A stretch of DNA of 64,000 nt from Polytrichum commune (GCA_950295325.1 OX485806.1:186001-250000), one strand, 5' to 3'. Numbered from the stretch's first letter, positions 46,779 through 61,455 are shown. The notes: generated from the sequence alone by a model not told the origin. Numbers and translations: made by a program.

Positions 46779-48951
46779 CTACACTACTACAAAACACGTC
46801 TTTTACAACTGGGTTTTCCAACTCATACAAGTGAGAAAACCAGGACTTTACTGACGTGGAAAATGACCAGTCGCTCCGGACAAGCAGTAAAGGAATATCG
46901 GACAGGACGTTCCCAATGGATACGTTCCCAATGGCAGTGAAGTTGGACTTGTGACGCGTGCCTTACTTCATAGAGTCATGTCCTATTTCACTATGTTTTG
47001 GCAATATAAGTAAGATACGACACACGTCCATATAACTCAACGAAGTGATACAATATCACGGGCACTAGTCATGTAAGGTTTGTTTACTTCACTGAACAAA
47101 GTAATACAATGAAAAATGCGTATACATACATTCCAAATTACTAGTAAACGATAAGAACGTGGTTGAAACAAATATATAACCACGTGGCTAAGATTAATTG
47201 AATTAATTTTCACATATTACTTATTCCAGTAATCGCGGACAACCAAGTGGGTAGTCAATAACGTTGCGTAGTTAGCTTCTTTGACTTTAGGCAGTAAATA
47301 CATACAACAACTGCATATTTTCTTACTTCACGTCGTCATGTAAGCATCACTGTCTGGAGTGATATTTACCTCAACCAGTGGTTTATGATCTACGTTGTTA
47401 GGTCATGTGGTTCACGAATGTTTTTTTTGTGTATTACTAGCAGTGAAGTATACATGATATTGCCAAGTGTATGTGTAACTGTACGTAGTAAGTGTCTGTG
47501 ACTACCAAGAGTGAATACATATTTAGATGGCATATATTTCTTACTTGAAGTCGTGATATCTATATTACTATGTAACGTAATGTAGACAACAAATTCTGGT
47601 ATTTTGTTGTACGTTGTGAGGTTATGTGGTCTTCACATGTCTTTAGTGTATATAACTGGTACTGCAGTGAATATCGACTGCGCTAAGTGACATGATTAGG
47701 CTGCAACTGTGCGCGTTTACTGCAACTAGTAACATGCGGCTGATTTAACATAGTCATAAATTTATGGCATTAACAATATATTGATATTTATCATACGAGG
47801 ATCATCGCAAACATGATCATTTAGTTCAAAAACCAAATCATATTCATCCAATAGTGTCATGAATGTTTCACAAATTGCTTCTAACAATGGTAAACATTGA
47901 ATTCCAAATGTCTGCAAATCAACCTAGGTCTACAAATCCACTCCACACTCACGTAGCCGCACATAAATTTACACATTCGCTTGACCAAAGAATGTAATGG
48001 CCCTTCGCTTTGCCAATAGTAGTCACTAGAGGGTCGTCTCCAGTGAGAGGTTCGAGCAAATGATAGTTGTCTTCAAGTGACTCCGTGACGGCCAATGATA
48101 CATAACCATTGTCAATCACCTTCCCGTGAATCATAGCCACGCAGGTAAACCAAGTCCCCCGTAGTCTGCATAATTCTCACGTACATATGTTACTGTTCCA
48201 AATTTTGAGCACGAATCACACTATTTTGCTGGTGTTGATATTTGCAGATTAAATAAATATTCAATCCAAAGTACTAAAATTACATTGTCGTTATATCTAC
48301 TTTGTTATGTCAGTTTTTCTTTACTATGTCAAGTAATGTTTACTATGACATGTCCAGTAGTGTTTACTATGTCCAGTAATGTTTACTATGTGCAGTAATG
48401 TTTTTGATGGCTAGACCTCAATTTCTATGCAATGTTTATTCAACCATTTTAGCCTTACATTGATTAATGCATTGTAAACTAATGTAGAGAAGGACATTAA
48501 TGTTAGTTCTACTGAACATGGCCGAAAGTTTTAGAATTTCCTAGTTTTAGAATTTCTTACAGCTGGTTCTTAGTATACACCACTTCTTACATAAATGTAT
48601 ATCTTTTGAAATCCATCTCTAATGTCTAAACACTTCACGGCTTTATGGCTATTACATTACTGCTTCTAGTAATATAGGACAACTATGTTGCAGGCCAATA
48701 ACTATACGTAGTAAGCGTTAGTGACTACGGGTAGTAAAAAAATACGACAATGACCATTATTGTATACTGGCTACAGTGATACTTCACCATGTGGAGTTAT
48801 GTTTACATAAAAATATAACTTAGTATAAACACTCAGAATAATGCAACCCCCCTTCGTGAGAACGTAACCTTTCTGCAGCATTGCACCGGCCTCCAAAGTT
48901 AATTTTTCGTCTTTATTCAAACGTATACGCTTTGGTTTAGGTCCCCTCTCA

Positions 48952-49870
<919 letters not shown>

Positions 49871-51387
49871 ACACTTGTTGAGTAACAACATTATAAGAGA
49901 GAAAAGAGGCACAATGGAGAAGCCAACGACAACATACATCACCAAGAGGAGAAAAGAATCACCACCGAAACGAAGAATGAGCACCGAAGACAAGAGGAAC
50001 TCGGAGAGCCCTCGGCCACGGTTTTAGGCCTCCTTTCCACGGATATACAAGGAAGTCGCGCGGTTATAGGGCCCCTTACCCACGGCAATGGGTCCCCAAC
50101 GGCCTAGTGAAGGAAACTTAGAACTTAGAGATAGAAGATCACTATGTAAGTATGAAAGGTCTTATATGAGGAATATATAGGAGTATATAGGAGTATATAG
50201 GGATATTAGAAAGTGTATAGGACTAGGATTACATTCCATTAGTATGAGTATACGAGATTTTGTTTAAGGACAATTATGAAAGAAGAATATTTAAGCAATT
50301 ACGAGGAGTATATAAGTATTAAGGAGTATATAGAAATATGGTACATTCTACTAGTATGATCATTGGAATTTAAATCAATCAATATGAAGATTTGATGGAT
50401 TCTAAAAAATGATTTGGAATGTAGCCACGACAAAGATATAGTGGAATCTTAGAAAGACAAACATTAGAGTGGTAAAACGGTTATAACCGTTCATAATAGA
50501 TATCATCTACCTATGTCGGAGATAGGTAGTTATCTAGGAAAGTGGAGTTAACAACCATTTTAAATATAGATTTTGGGTTAGGAAGAAAAGACTATATAAA
50601 GGGAATACTTTTAGGAGACTACACCTCATTTTCAATACGACGAAGCTATCTTAAATTTGAATGTCAAAAACACTTGAGTTCCTTTTGTATCTCTCTTCTC
50701 GGAGTACTTTTGCAATATACTATCTTTTCCACAAATATGTGTGATCTATCTCTCTCTCTCAATTGGACTTACAAGTTGTTAAGCGGTACTTGGAACTTAA
50801 GTGATTAAGCAACCGAGAGAAGAGTAGATTCTTTTGAGCAAGAACTCAAAAGATTAGTGTGTGAGGGTGAGAACAAAGCGCTCAAGGATATTCGGAGAAT
50901 CAATGGAACTTTGAGAGATGTTGTTATGATGAAGCAAACGTCAATTCATACAACGTGAATGAAGGAAACAAGATTGCCTCTTAAAAGTGGAAGTTATCAT
51001 TGAACTCCTCAAAAGAGAATTATCCAAATATAAAGTGATAGAGTGATTAAAATTGAGTTGATAAGTCTTGCATGCATATTTCAATTAAATTGAGAGTAAG
51101 ACTTCTTAAATATTACTAAGAAAGAGATACAATTAATTGAGAGAAACTTCTCAATATAAACTACCTATATATATTATGTGACTTATGGATGATAGTTGAA
51201 CTTACTCATATTCAATTCTTTAAATAAATTGTAAGGATAGTAACAAATATTTTATTGATACTAACAAAGATTGATTGATTAACTACTCATAACAATTGTT
51301 ATTGAAACTTCTTACCTTTAAGATTCTTGTGAGTTGTTGGATGTCATTACAAGTGAACGATTAACTATCAAAGAGAAGAGTTCTCTC
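49871..51387. other. No gene recognised (inside CACTA element C)
   Basis: AT-rich sequence with one purine-rich stretch at 49,890-50,010 and short repeats of AGGAGTATATAG (50170-50330). No domain recognised. Confidence 0.5.
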
Positions 51388-51883
51388 CCCAGGGAGTGCA
51401 CTGTTCAAGTACTGTATTTATACACGTGGGTGCACAAAAGGGGTATTATTTAAAACAAACATGTACAAAATGTACATACAAGAGACATATTGCTATTAAG
51501 CAAGAAGTAGATATACATGAGGCTATAGAAAAATATATGTAAAGTACGCATTTACACGTTTACGCGTTCAAGTCAGACCTGGACCAAGAATCATGTGTTT
51601 TTTCATCCACTAAGTAACGACTTTATAATTAAAAATCCATGATTTGATATTATACATATAATAGGGCCATATTTTTGCATTTCCAAACATTTGTACACAT
51701 GTTATATACAATTTCTGTATTTGTTTTTGGACCCTTGTGTACGTATGGAAATGTATTTTGAAGCAATGAGATTTGTAAGTATATTGCTTGATTTTAGCAA
51801 AAATAAAATATATACAGGGGTATTTTAATAAGGGGCATGCACGCACGTGATGCTTGGTTTTAATGAATAGTGCACTCCCTGAG
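51388..51883. mobile_element. hAT-like non-autonomous element (496 bp)
   Basis: The left end CCCAGGGAGTGCACTGTTCA and the inverse of the right end (CTCAGGGAGTGCACTATTCA) differ at two bases. An exact 8-bp duplication GTTCTCTC flanks it (51380-51387 and 51884-51891), typical of the hAT superfamily. No coding capacity. It is nested in CACTA element C. Confidence 0.88.
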
Positions 51884-52479
51884 GTTCTCTCTCTTGAGCA
51901 AAACTCAAGAGAGTTATAATTACTCTCGTCATCAAAAAATACTTTGAAGTAAAAACGTGACATTGCAAAACAATCAATGGTGTTTTGAATATAAGGTTAT
52001 AACCACTATATGTTACACATATCAAAGTTACAATACTATAAGTAGTAACACTTGAGCTTAAAAACGAAGATTCAATAACACAATATCTTTCTTATTATTA
52101 TAAGTTATGGAGCAATATTATAAAGTATGTGATTGACGTTTATGAACTATGAACTTAACTCCTTGAAGACTTATATAACCTATTGAAAATTATATTGTTA
52201 TCAACGATATTGTTATACCTCTTGAAACCTTCTCTAATCTAATTGTTCTTATTATCAATGATGCCTTACATTGAGAGTGAGAATATATGATAATGAGAAT
52301 GTGTTCACTCCAATAATTATATTCATATCACAAGGAGAAGAGAGAGATTACTAATTCGAGACCGAGCATATTAATGAGACACGGTAGTTCTCAAGCGAAT
52401 ATAAATTTACATGATGTCTCATCGTGAGTCTTCTTACCTAATTACAAAGGAACGACCCACGGTGTCCATCAACACTTCC

Positions 52480-52700
52480 ATTCTCACACTCACAACTACA
52501 TTTTCACTCCTACCCACATACACATTCTTATTCACATTCTTACACTAACACACATATTATCACATATTCTCATTCACACTCTCACACTCTCATACTCACA
52601 CACATACATTGTCATTCACACTCTCAAACACATTCTCATTCATACTTTCACATACTCCTTCACACTCACACACACTCACACTCACACACTCATACACACT
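52480..52700. repeat. CA-rich low-complexity tract
   Basis: Irregular CACACTC/CATTCTCA repeats, related in texture to the satellite at 49.2-49.8 kb. Confidence 0.8.
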
Positions 52701-53018
52701 AACGGGTCATTTTTTGTGAGTATTCTGTCTAAAACCCTGAAACACATGACAATTGGACTTAACATTCTCTCCATGCATATGTGGACCACTTCACTACCCA
52801 CAGTCATGCACGTTCTACTGGATGTTCCCAAACACGTTTACAAGAGCGTTCCCAACTGAATTGTTGTCCCACTTCACTACTATGACTCCGCAAAGTTAAT
52901 TCGGACATCAAATGAGCCCATGTGGATTTCTATAATTCCTCCAATCACTGTTTATAGTAGTAAAAGACATGTAGTGAAGTAGGTGTTGGAATAAAAGACG
53001 TGTTTTGTAGTAGTGCTA

Positions 53019-55419
53019 GGCCCACATCGTGCCTTGACACACAACCTGAAATAACGATCCTTTCACACTTGTCAAGTATTTTGTGGACACTTATTCAATT
53101 GTGGGCTACACATAAATGTACAGATTGCAACTTGATAATGAAAAATGAAAAAAAAAAAAAGATCATCTGAAAAATACCCATCTCCACATGCTTTCGGTAA
53201 CCTTGCTGACCATCAAGGTCACTAACCATAAACACTAGTACCCAATGTTAGTCTTGGTTTCGAACTCGGTTAAATATCCATCGTCACTTCTCCAGATTAT
53301 CTAGAAATCATTATTGAATGGGGTGCTCCAAATGCTCGTCACCTTATGCATGATGTTCGTGTTTCATGTTATACAATCCTACCGAGTGACATCGCCTCAA
53401 TCTTCTCGGCTTTCAGGACGCATTGAAATCTTCTTCTGTAGTTGTAGCTTGTACGGATCTTTCATCTTCATATCAAGTATCAACCACAATTATACATCTG
53501 GGGACTTCAAATGTAAGACAATGACATCGTTTTGAAGATCACATCCATAGAATTCGTGTCTTCAAAAAACATCGTGAGCTCCATGTAAGCATTTTCAAAT
53601 TTGAATTGAAATAAACCCTTGATAAATCTAGATTGCATACGTTTGAGTTGGTGATGTTTTCAACACATGTAGGTTTTTGATGTATCCTCCTCTAGGCCCC
53701 CATTATGAAAAAATGAACCATCTCACATTTGGAACCCCTATCGATTCCTTAACAATGCCTTGTATATATGAACAACTTGCCCTTGTTTTTGGACCTAGTG
53801 ATTCTTTCAATTTGAAATTGTAGTAATTCAAAGAATTAAATGACATTCATTGTAACGACGCTTGTCAGTTGTTCTTGTAATTGTCAATGCCATTTTGAAA
53901 GACAACCGTGGAATCTGGTTCATGTAAGTAGCATGCAAGAATCTGGGGGTGACAACTCAATTTGTTGGTTGTGAAATTTGGTGGCTTATTTGAACCCCGA
54001 CGTAGCCCTGGTGGCCTTCATTAACAAGGAGTGTAACAAAGACCACTCATTGGTATGTCTTATAAATCGTGGGCATAGCTCGTCTCCCGCACCTCAAGAA
54101 AGTGTTGAGATTTGTTCTTTTTTTGTTTTCATTCTATTTTTTGTCATCAATTTCTTAGATGATTCTAACTTGTCATGATTTATCATGTTGTAATTTATCA
54201 GTTAGAACTTCATGATGACAATTTAACTTGTTCCTAGAGTTATACTTTGGAATTATCTCAAAGTCATATTACGTCAAGTCTTGATTCTACCTGGAAAGTT
54301 CTAATTCTGTGTAATAACCTGAAATAATTGGTGGATTCATGCTAAGTAGGGGAGGGTTTTGTCCAGGTCTAAGGCTTTTGACTCCATATCTGAAGCCGAA
54401 GTCAATTTGAACTTCTTTTTCTGGAGTTAGCACTTCACAGAATTACTCAATCTCATGTTACTCGTAACTTGCTTCTACCTTCAAATTGCTTATCCTACGT
54501 AACCTGGGTAGATTGTGAGATATATTCAATGTCCATTCATTCATTATAGCTGCCGTTGCTCTCCAGCACCCGATTAAACACCATTCAATTGTGTTTGCTT
54601 TCTCTAATTTTCGTAAATAACACCTTGCCTTTGTCAATCTCATTTCACTCTTACCTTCTGCTAAAATGATGGATGCATTAATATGGCAATTTGTGTGTCT
54701 GTTTCTTCAGGTATGCATCGGCAGGTTGCGAGGGATCAACACAAGCAGAGTTCACTCGCTAAAGTTCAACCTGAAGAAGCAGAGCACCTCATGGCCTTAC
54801 TTTGGCATAACCTCAAGAGCAAGTACAAAAGCAGCCACTTAACCAGTATTAGTTTCATAGATTGCGATTTTAATGATCTGTCATGCTGTTGCTTTCTTCA
54901 TGCAGAGTAGAAAAATTTCATCTCCAACTATTTGCAAGAACTCCCTAACACATTGGTCAGCACAGTCCTGAATGAGTTGCAAGCAGTATACGCAACAAAA
55001 AAACCAATCGTTCTGTTTCTGTTAATCACATTGTGGTCTGTGTGTACATTGACCTTGGAAACTCAGCAGGGTGGGCATTGTGGGTTATTTGTGCAGCTTG
55101 TGCAAACTACTCAATGCTCAGATTTAAAGACAACATCGATATCCAACCATGACGATTCTTGTATAAGTTGTACCAAGCCAGGGTGAGTCAGTTCTCACAT
55201 ACGGAGCCTTGTCAATCTCGGGTTGCAGCATCTCCGCACCTGGGATGCCAAAGTCTCCTGAAGCAGGACTTTACAAGGAGGGCCTCGAGCCTCATTCTCA
55301 TTGGCTTACTTGCTTTTGCGTAAGTCCATGATCTCTCGCTCTCACATGGTGGACGCTACCGACATCTCGACTTGCTTTTACTTATCCGGGAATGCATTAA
55401 GTTCTGATTGTTCTGGTTT
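53019..55419. other. No gene recognised
   Basis: Short frames only. A stretch near 54710-54830, after an acceptor-like TTTCTTCAG, looks slightly exon-like but carries no known domain. One diverged unit of the 175-bp repeat lies near 53161-53330. Confidence 0.4.
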
Positions 55420-55870
55420 CGAACTCGGTTAAACATCAATAAGATGTGCCTCGTTGAAGAATACAAAAAGAACGCCATCTAAAATACCCATATTTATATG
55501 TTTTTGGTAACCTTGCTGCTCATCAAGATTCCTAACCAGAAACAACTCCAACTTGTGTATGTCTAGGTTTGAAACTCTTTTAAATGTCCATCAGTTTTGT
55601 CTTACGCATATCCGAAACACAGCGTCCTGAAGGTCATTGAATGAACTTCATCCGGAAAATTGATACCCTATTTCGCACGTTTTCGGTACCCTTGCTGCTC
55701 ATCAAGGTTACTAGCCAGAGAAGACATTAAATACTGTTTGTCTCAGCTTCTACTTCACAAAATGTTCGTCGGATGTACTTTCACAACTCCAGAACACAGA
55801 TCGTTCTAGAAATTTGAAAGAATGTCATCAGAAACAACGAAAACTCCCATGTTTGCGGTGATCTTGCAGA
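55420..55870. repeat. Diverged tandem repeat, about 175-bp unit
   Basis: The marker TTTTYGGTAACCTTGCTG recurs at about 55501, 55680 and 55851, and once at about 53191. The neighbouring words CATCAAGRTTAC and GAACTCGGTTAAA recur in the same order in most units. Confidence 0.7.
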
Positions 55871-58800
55871 GCCGCCTCATTTGCGGGGATGCATTTTCTA
55901 GGAAAGTAAATGTAAGACCTAATTTTTGAGAAGCATGGAACTGTGTTTGTGCAGGCTCGTACTTTGCGGAGGCACAACGACTGGACGTGCATTAAATCCG
56001 GCACGCAATTTATCACCTCGTTCCCAAAACACATAATATTTTGCCAAGTTTCAAAATTAGTGAGGGCTGAAATTTATTTTGAGTGATATTAAATTCATGA
56101 ATGCATGCTTATTTGCCATACATTTCAAGAAAATTTGTGTGTGCTCTAAGGGGCTTGTAGAGTGAGAAAAAGGTTATATGCAAACACATGCTTGTCAATA
56201 AATAATGTCAAGATGAATAATGCCGTTACTTTTAATGAATAGTGTCACTATGCATTGTATTTTTAGTGGATAGTCCCGAGTTGAACAATGCTTCCTAGGT
56301 TTTTTTGGTGGAACTAATATCCTAGTGTAAAGAATTTTGTATCACCTTCACTAATTTCGCAGATGCACTATTAGCCCTCTCTTAGTAATTGGGATAATCA
56401 ATGTGCACCGTTTAGGTGTTTAGTCTCACATACACTATTTACAAAGGTCCTAAACTAGATCCCTAGAGGTCTCAAAGCGTCACATCCACTAACTACCAAT
56501 ACAATATTATTTGTCATCTTAGGTAAATTTCTTGAAGTCAAATATTATTTACATTATGACATTTAACGTAGCGCATTGGGATACTCGAGATATTTTTGGG
56601 AAAATACTTTTGGGCAAGTGTTTTGTGTCTGCATTTTAGTATGCGGAGGAATACATTCTTGATCATACAAATGTCAAGTGTCCTTTATGTACACTTTAGT
56701 CAACTTGTACACCATTGTGTAACATAGGGACCATACACCTCATACCCTATTGAGCATACTCATGCCAAGATATTAGTAAGTGCACTTGAACTCCAAGTAT
56801 GATGGGGTGACACTAATTGTGAAATTGTTGATCATTAGTGTAACCTAACATATGCATAAAAATAGGGCGAGTGACACCATTACTCACGTGAAACTAAATG
56901 CCATAAATGGTGTAAGACTACAAAATCATTGTTTTGGACATCTCAACCAAAAAGTAAGAAGGTAAACAAGTAAATACACTAGATACCTTATAAACCACAA
57001 GGAGATAAATGCCAACTCCAATGCCATGTAACAAGGAGGTAACCCAAACTAGGTATACACCTCCATGAATATAACAACACCACCACCAACAACAACAACA
57101 ACAATGACGCTCACAGATGCCACGACTCTCACAATATATACCGGGAAGAAGATGGACGGGATGGCACGAATGCGACAAGAGGAGATGTGGACACCAATGC
57201 ATACACCATGGCGCCATCATAACTAGGTAAGCCGGTCACATCTCAAACCTTCACCTCAGTGTTTATGTCAAGTAACTAGTACCATTCAAGGCAAGTTAGC
57301 GCATGCAACCGGTACCAACCTGGTCACATGCGGTAACCAATTGACTTCAAACACCATCTGCTCACATGCTAAGGGCCATTCACATGCGAGCCGATCGCTG
57401 CGACCATGAAATTGTGAGAGCCCAAAAGAAAATGTCCAAAGGCCGTCCCAGGACACCTCCAAAATCATGTAGTGTGGTCACGGATCCTCAAGTGTAGTGT
57501 GAAGTCATGTGTGACCGGGCCCTCAACTGATTGCTATTTCAATGAATTTCTATTCACACGGATTCTCACACATGATAACATAAAATAATTCAACGGTTGT
57601 GAGCGTTTGGAGTGCCTTTATCTCCCAGTTTTGTGTTAGACCTACCTCCAAGAAATGGTTTTCGAAAATAGTCCAAGTGATCATTAAACATGATCTATTC
57701 GATGCCATGTAGAAATCCATGTAGACTTTACATCCATCCTGCATTCACATACTCCCTCAAGCGTAATGTGAAGCGAACTTGGACCGGCTCCGCCTTTTCC
57801 AGCAATGAGAGTGCTTGAAGTGTAATGGTCATGGGCATTCAGTCTCGTGTGTGAAGTGGCCCTAAGTACAACAAAATATGATTAGTCTTAATTTCTTGCA
57901 TAATCCAACCTTAAATCTTTTAATCCAGGTTTATTACAATACCTGGTCCATAATCCCCGTCTTCCGGTGGTGCCCGTCACGGCCGTCATCGCGAATCTTG
58001 TGCTCTCCTCGCTCCGTCTACCTTCGAAGCCGAAGGAGCCTTCCTTATTGTCGCACGAGGATCAGTAAGTTGCTTGGGTCTCTGGATTTTGCCCTCCGTT
58101 TGGGTGGCGGAAGAATAGAATGGTATGAGGGTAGTGGAGAGTTGGTGCCAGGAACCTCGTTCGCGGTTGTGGGTGTCACAATTGCCAAAAAATCGACTCC
58201 TGGTCAATTCCGTGTGCAAGACTTGGGCGAACATGGGCGCTAGGGTTTTGGGTTTGGGTTTGTGAGGTGCGTGCTTTGTAATTTTCTTGTCTTTCGCTCT
58301 CTTTATTTCAAGCTTTTTGGCCTCTTCCCTGGCTAGGTGTGTAGAGGTGTGGAACATGCGTTTGTGTGTGTGCATCTCTGGTTCTCGCAACACTTTGTAT
58401 CTTGGAATTTCGATTTCGGGGAAAAGGTAGCATCGGCTTGATGCTCGTGATGATCGGCCAAATTCGACGCGGCCCTGATGAGGAGTTGCCCTTGGATGTT
58501 GTTCCGCTTGCAGTGACACACATAGTGTTCAGTTGTGAAGGATTGTATTTGTGGATTACCAGATTGGCACATTTTTGTTCCTGATCGTACTTTTTGTTTC
58601 TACTATTCTTTTTATATATGGAGTGGGTGTTTTCTTAAAGAAGTCAAGCTTTCATTCTTTTTAGAGTATTTACTTAGTGGATTGACTTAGCTCTCTCGAT
58701 TTGTTTTGCGGAAATTGAGGATTTTGTACACATTCTAGACGACAATTTGCTTGAGTCCTCCCTTACCTCCGGAGATTTTAACAGAAACTGAAGCCTTCGA

Positions 58801-59287
58801 TCCACTTATTGGGAAGTGATAGAGTTATGGGGGATGTCGTGGAAGGTGGCTTCTACGATGCAAATGATTGTTATGGATGGCCTCTGGTCAAATGGCACGT
58901 TAGGGTGTAGAGTTTTGAAAGCACGTTTTCCCTCAAAATCTGGAGACTATTTAATTCCACGTTTTGAATTTACTTCTCAAATAGAGTGAGTACCTCATCA
59001 AGTCTATCTTTTTTCGTGGTCAGTACGTTGAGTCCTGATTCTGAAAAACGACGAAGAATTTAGTCTATAGTCACAAAATCCAGGGTCCCTATTGTTGTTT
59101 TATTTTCTTCGTGTTCCTGCTGTGTGCTTCTTTACATTTTCCAATTCCTCTTTGATGTGACTCTTGAGTGGGCTTGACAAGCAGAATTCAGCCTTTCCTC
59201 TTTATCGCTGCCCCCCGTCGATTATCTAGCTGCGAATGCGTTCTCAGAAACCTCATCTTTCAATTCAATAGACTCAAGGATAAATCT
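55871..59287. other. Upstream region of the guanine deaminase gene
   Basis: No gene supported. A (CAA/CCA)-type microsatellite lies at about 57065-57105. GC content rises at 57950-58530, where frames are open on both strands. This may be the promoter and 5' UTR of the guanine deaminase gene, but no TATA box or splice sites were confirmed. Confidence 0.4.
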
Positions 59288-61144
59288 ATGGCGCATTCGA
59301 CAGAAACCATGGCCGTCCGGGGACGTCTACTGACCTTCCTCCATGCGCCAAAGGGACCAGAGGACTCGGCGAGCTATCTTTATGTAAAGGATGGCATTCT
59401 TCTGACGCAGGGCGGGCGCATCACGGCTATCGGTCGAGCCGAGGAATTGGAGGGAAGGTTGCCGGTTGGCACAACCATCACGCATTATGAGCGCGAGTTG
59501 ATTGTGCCGGGCTTCATCGACACGCATATCCATTTCCCTCAGACGCAGGTCATCGCCTCATATGGATCACAACTCATGGAGTGGCTTGAAACCTACACAT
59601 TTGTGGAAGAGCTCAAGTATGTCGATCCCGCTCACAGCAATCGTCAGGCGGCCTTTTTTGTGGAGGAGCTCCTCCGCAACGGTACCACGACAGCGGCTGT
59701 CTATGGCTCGGTCCATCCAGAATCCGTGGAGGCTTTCTTTACGGAATCGCAGAGGCGAGGCACTTGCATGATCGCCGGGAAGGTGATGATGGACCGGAAT
59801 GCCCCGCCTGGTCTCACAGACACAGCGGAGTCGAGTTATTCCGAAAGCAAGGTACTAACATCACACGGGCTTGCTAAGGGAGAGGGAGACAGGGAAAACA
59901 CGTGTAACGTGTGCACTTATAACAAAGTTTCAAGATTTTGTAATATGGTCGCAGACTTATGTCATTTTGCGTTTTAGAACTTTATATTGGAAGCCTATTA
60001 TGCCTAGTACTTCACTTAAAGGTAACACTACTTTGATGTAGTTTTCTCATATTGGTATGAATGATTGCATAAAGTTCTGAAGACAATTTACACTATTAGT
60101 GTCTTAGACACAGCGGAGTTGAGTTATTCCGAAAGCACGGTCTTAACTGAACCCTGGCATCCTAAGGGAGAGGGAGACAGGGAAATATAGTTACACTACT
60201 TTGATGTAATTTTCTCATATTGGTATGAATTATTGCATAAATTTCTTAAGAAAATCTACTCTAATAGAGTGTCATGCATTGTTAGAATTGAATTGTGATT
60301 TTATAGAGTGTCATGCATTGTGTTGCGTTGATGATGAGATTGACAAAAGTATTTGTTTGAAATCAAGTTGCTGATCGAACGCTGGCATAAGAAGGGCAGG
60401 CAACTGTACGCTGTGACTCCACGGTTTGCGCCAACATCGACTCCAGAGCAGCTCGAAAAGGCTGGGGCTCTGATACGCGAGTTTCCAGACGTGTATATGC
60501 AGACTCACCTTTCAGAGAATGTGGACGAGATTGAGTTTGTGCACAAGCTTTTCCCGGAGGCCAAGAATTACCTCGACGTTTATGACAAGGCGGGCTTGCT
60601 CGGCCCCCGCTCACTGTTCGGCCACTGCGTCCATCTACAGGAGGATGAACTGGTGCGCATGGCGGAGAGCAAATCTGTTGCTGTGTTCTGCCCGACGTCC
60701 AACTTGTTCCTCGGCAGCGGGCTCTTCAACATGGCCTCCACCACGTCCAGCGAACGGCCCGTCCGTGTAGGTCTGGCCACCGACGTTGGGGGTGGCACTA
60801 GTTACTCGATGTTGCAAACTGCAGGGGACGCCTACAAGGTGCTTCAGCTGAAGAGTCAGAACTTCCCAGCTTTGGCTGCGTTTCACTTGATGACTCGTGG
60901 GAATGCGGAGGCCCTGAGCTTGGCTGCTGAGATCGGGTCACTGCAGGAGGGGTGTTTTGCCGACTTCGTCGTCCTGGACTCGCAGGCAACACCGGCCATG
61001 AGCCACCGCATGGAGACCATTGGCGATGGAGTTGGCGAGCTTGAGAAGGAACTGTTTGTCCTCATGACGCTCGGTGACGACCGTGCAGTGCGTGCCACCT
61101 TTGTACAGGGCCACAAGGTGTTCGATCGGACAGCCATGGCTTAG
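59288..61144 (+). CDS. Guanine deaminase (amidohydrolase type, GuaD-like), two exons
   Basis: This enzyme hydrolyses guanine to xanthine and ammonia in purine breakdown and binds zinc. Exon 1 is 59288-59851 and exon 2 is 60368-61144. The GT-AG intron is in phase 0 (AAG before GT; AG before TTGCTG), giving 446 residues, close to bacterial GuaD (about 440). Visible metal ligands: H80 and H82 in DTHIH, H235 in QTHLSE, H274 in GHCVH and D327 in ATDVGGG. The family words VMMDRNAP, SSYSESK, LLIERWHKKG, PRFAPTS, FCPTSNLFLGSGLF and VLQLK all point to the bacterial GuaD branch. The ATG at 59288 is the first in frame; one at 59309 (ACCATGGCC) has a better context. No signal or transit peptide is evident, so it is probably cytosolic. 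Confidence 0.95.
59819..60260. repeat. Duplicated exon-intron boundary inside the guanine deaminase intron
   Basis: The end of exon 1 and the start of the intron (from 59819, GACACAGCGGAGTCGAGTTA) recur inside the intron from 60107 (GACACAGCGGAGTTGAGTTA), including AAGGGAGAGGGAGACAGGGAAA. A second shared block, ACTACTTTGATGTARTTTTC, is at 60027 and 60194. Copy 2 has AGCACGGTCTT where the real donor reads AGCAAGGTACT, so its splice site is damaged. Confidence 0.88.
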
Positions 61145-61455
61145 CACTCCTACACATTTCAGCAGGAGATTAACGTGCAGGAAATGATGGACCTGTGTAT
61201 TGTTACCACTCACTTCAGAGGGGTGGGTGAAGTGGCGTGGATTTCACGATAGCAGATATGTGGATTACTTTGGCTGGATTTTTGTCACAAGGATGTTTTT
61301 ATCACAAATCTGTTGGGAGTAATTTTCGACCAGACAGCCATGGTCTAGCACTGATCGATATTTCTTTAGAAGATGAACTGGGGGAAAACTGTATTGTTAA
61401 AAAGTGGGAGGTGAAGTAGCGTGGATTCCACGATGGAAGATATCTGGATTTCTTG
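61118..61455. repeat. Duplicated 3' end of the guanine deaminase gene
   Basis: The last codons and 3' UTR (61118-61270; GTTCGATCGGACAGCCATGG and TGAAGTGGCGTGGATTTCAC) recur, diverged, at about 61321-61455 (TTCGACCAGACAGCCATGG and TGAAGTAGCGTGGATTCCAC). The offset is about 200 bp. Confidence 0.85.

Noticed and set aside
57878-58584. Possible protein-coding genes in the GC-richer stretch upstream of guanine deaminase
   Set aside because: Frames on both strands overlap and none has a domain. A promoter or 5' UTR explains the composition better.
59168-59287. A 40-residue N-terminal extension of guanine deaminase as a transit peptide
   Set aside because: The frame there starts with GTG, and there is no ATG upstream of 59288 in frame.
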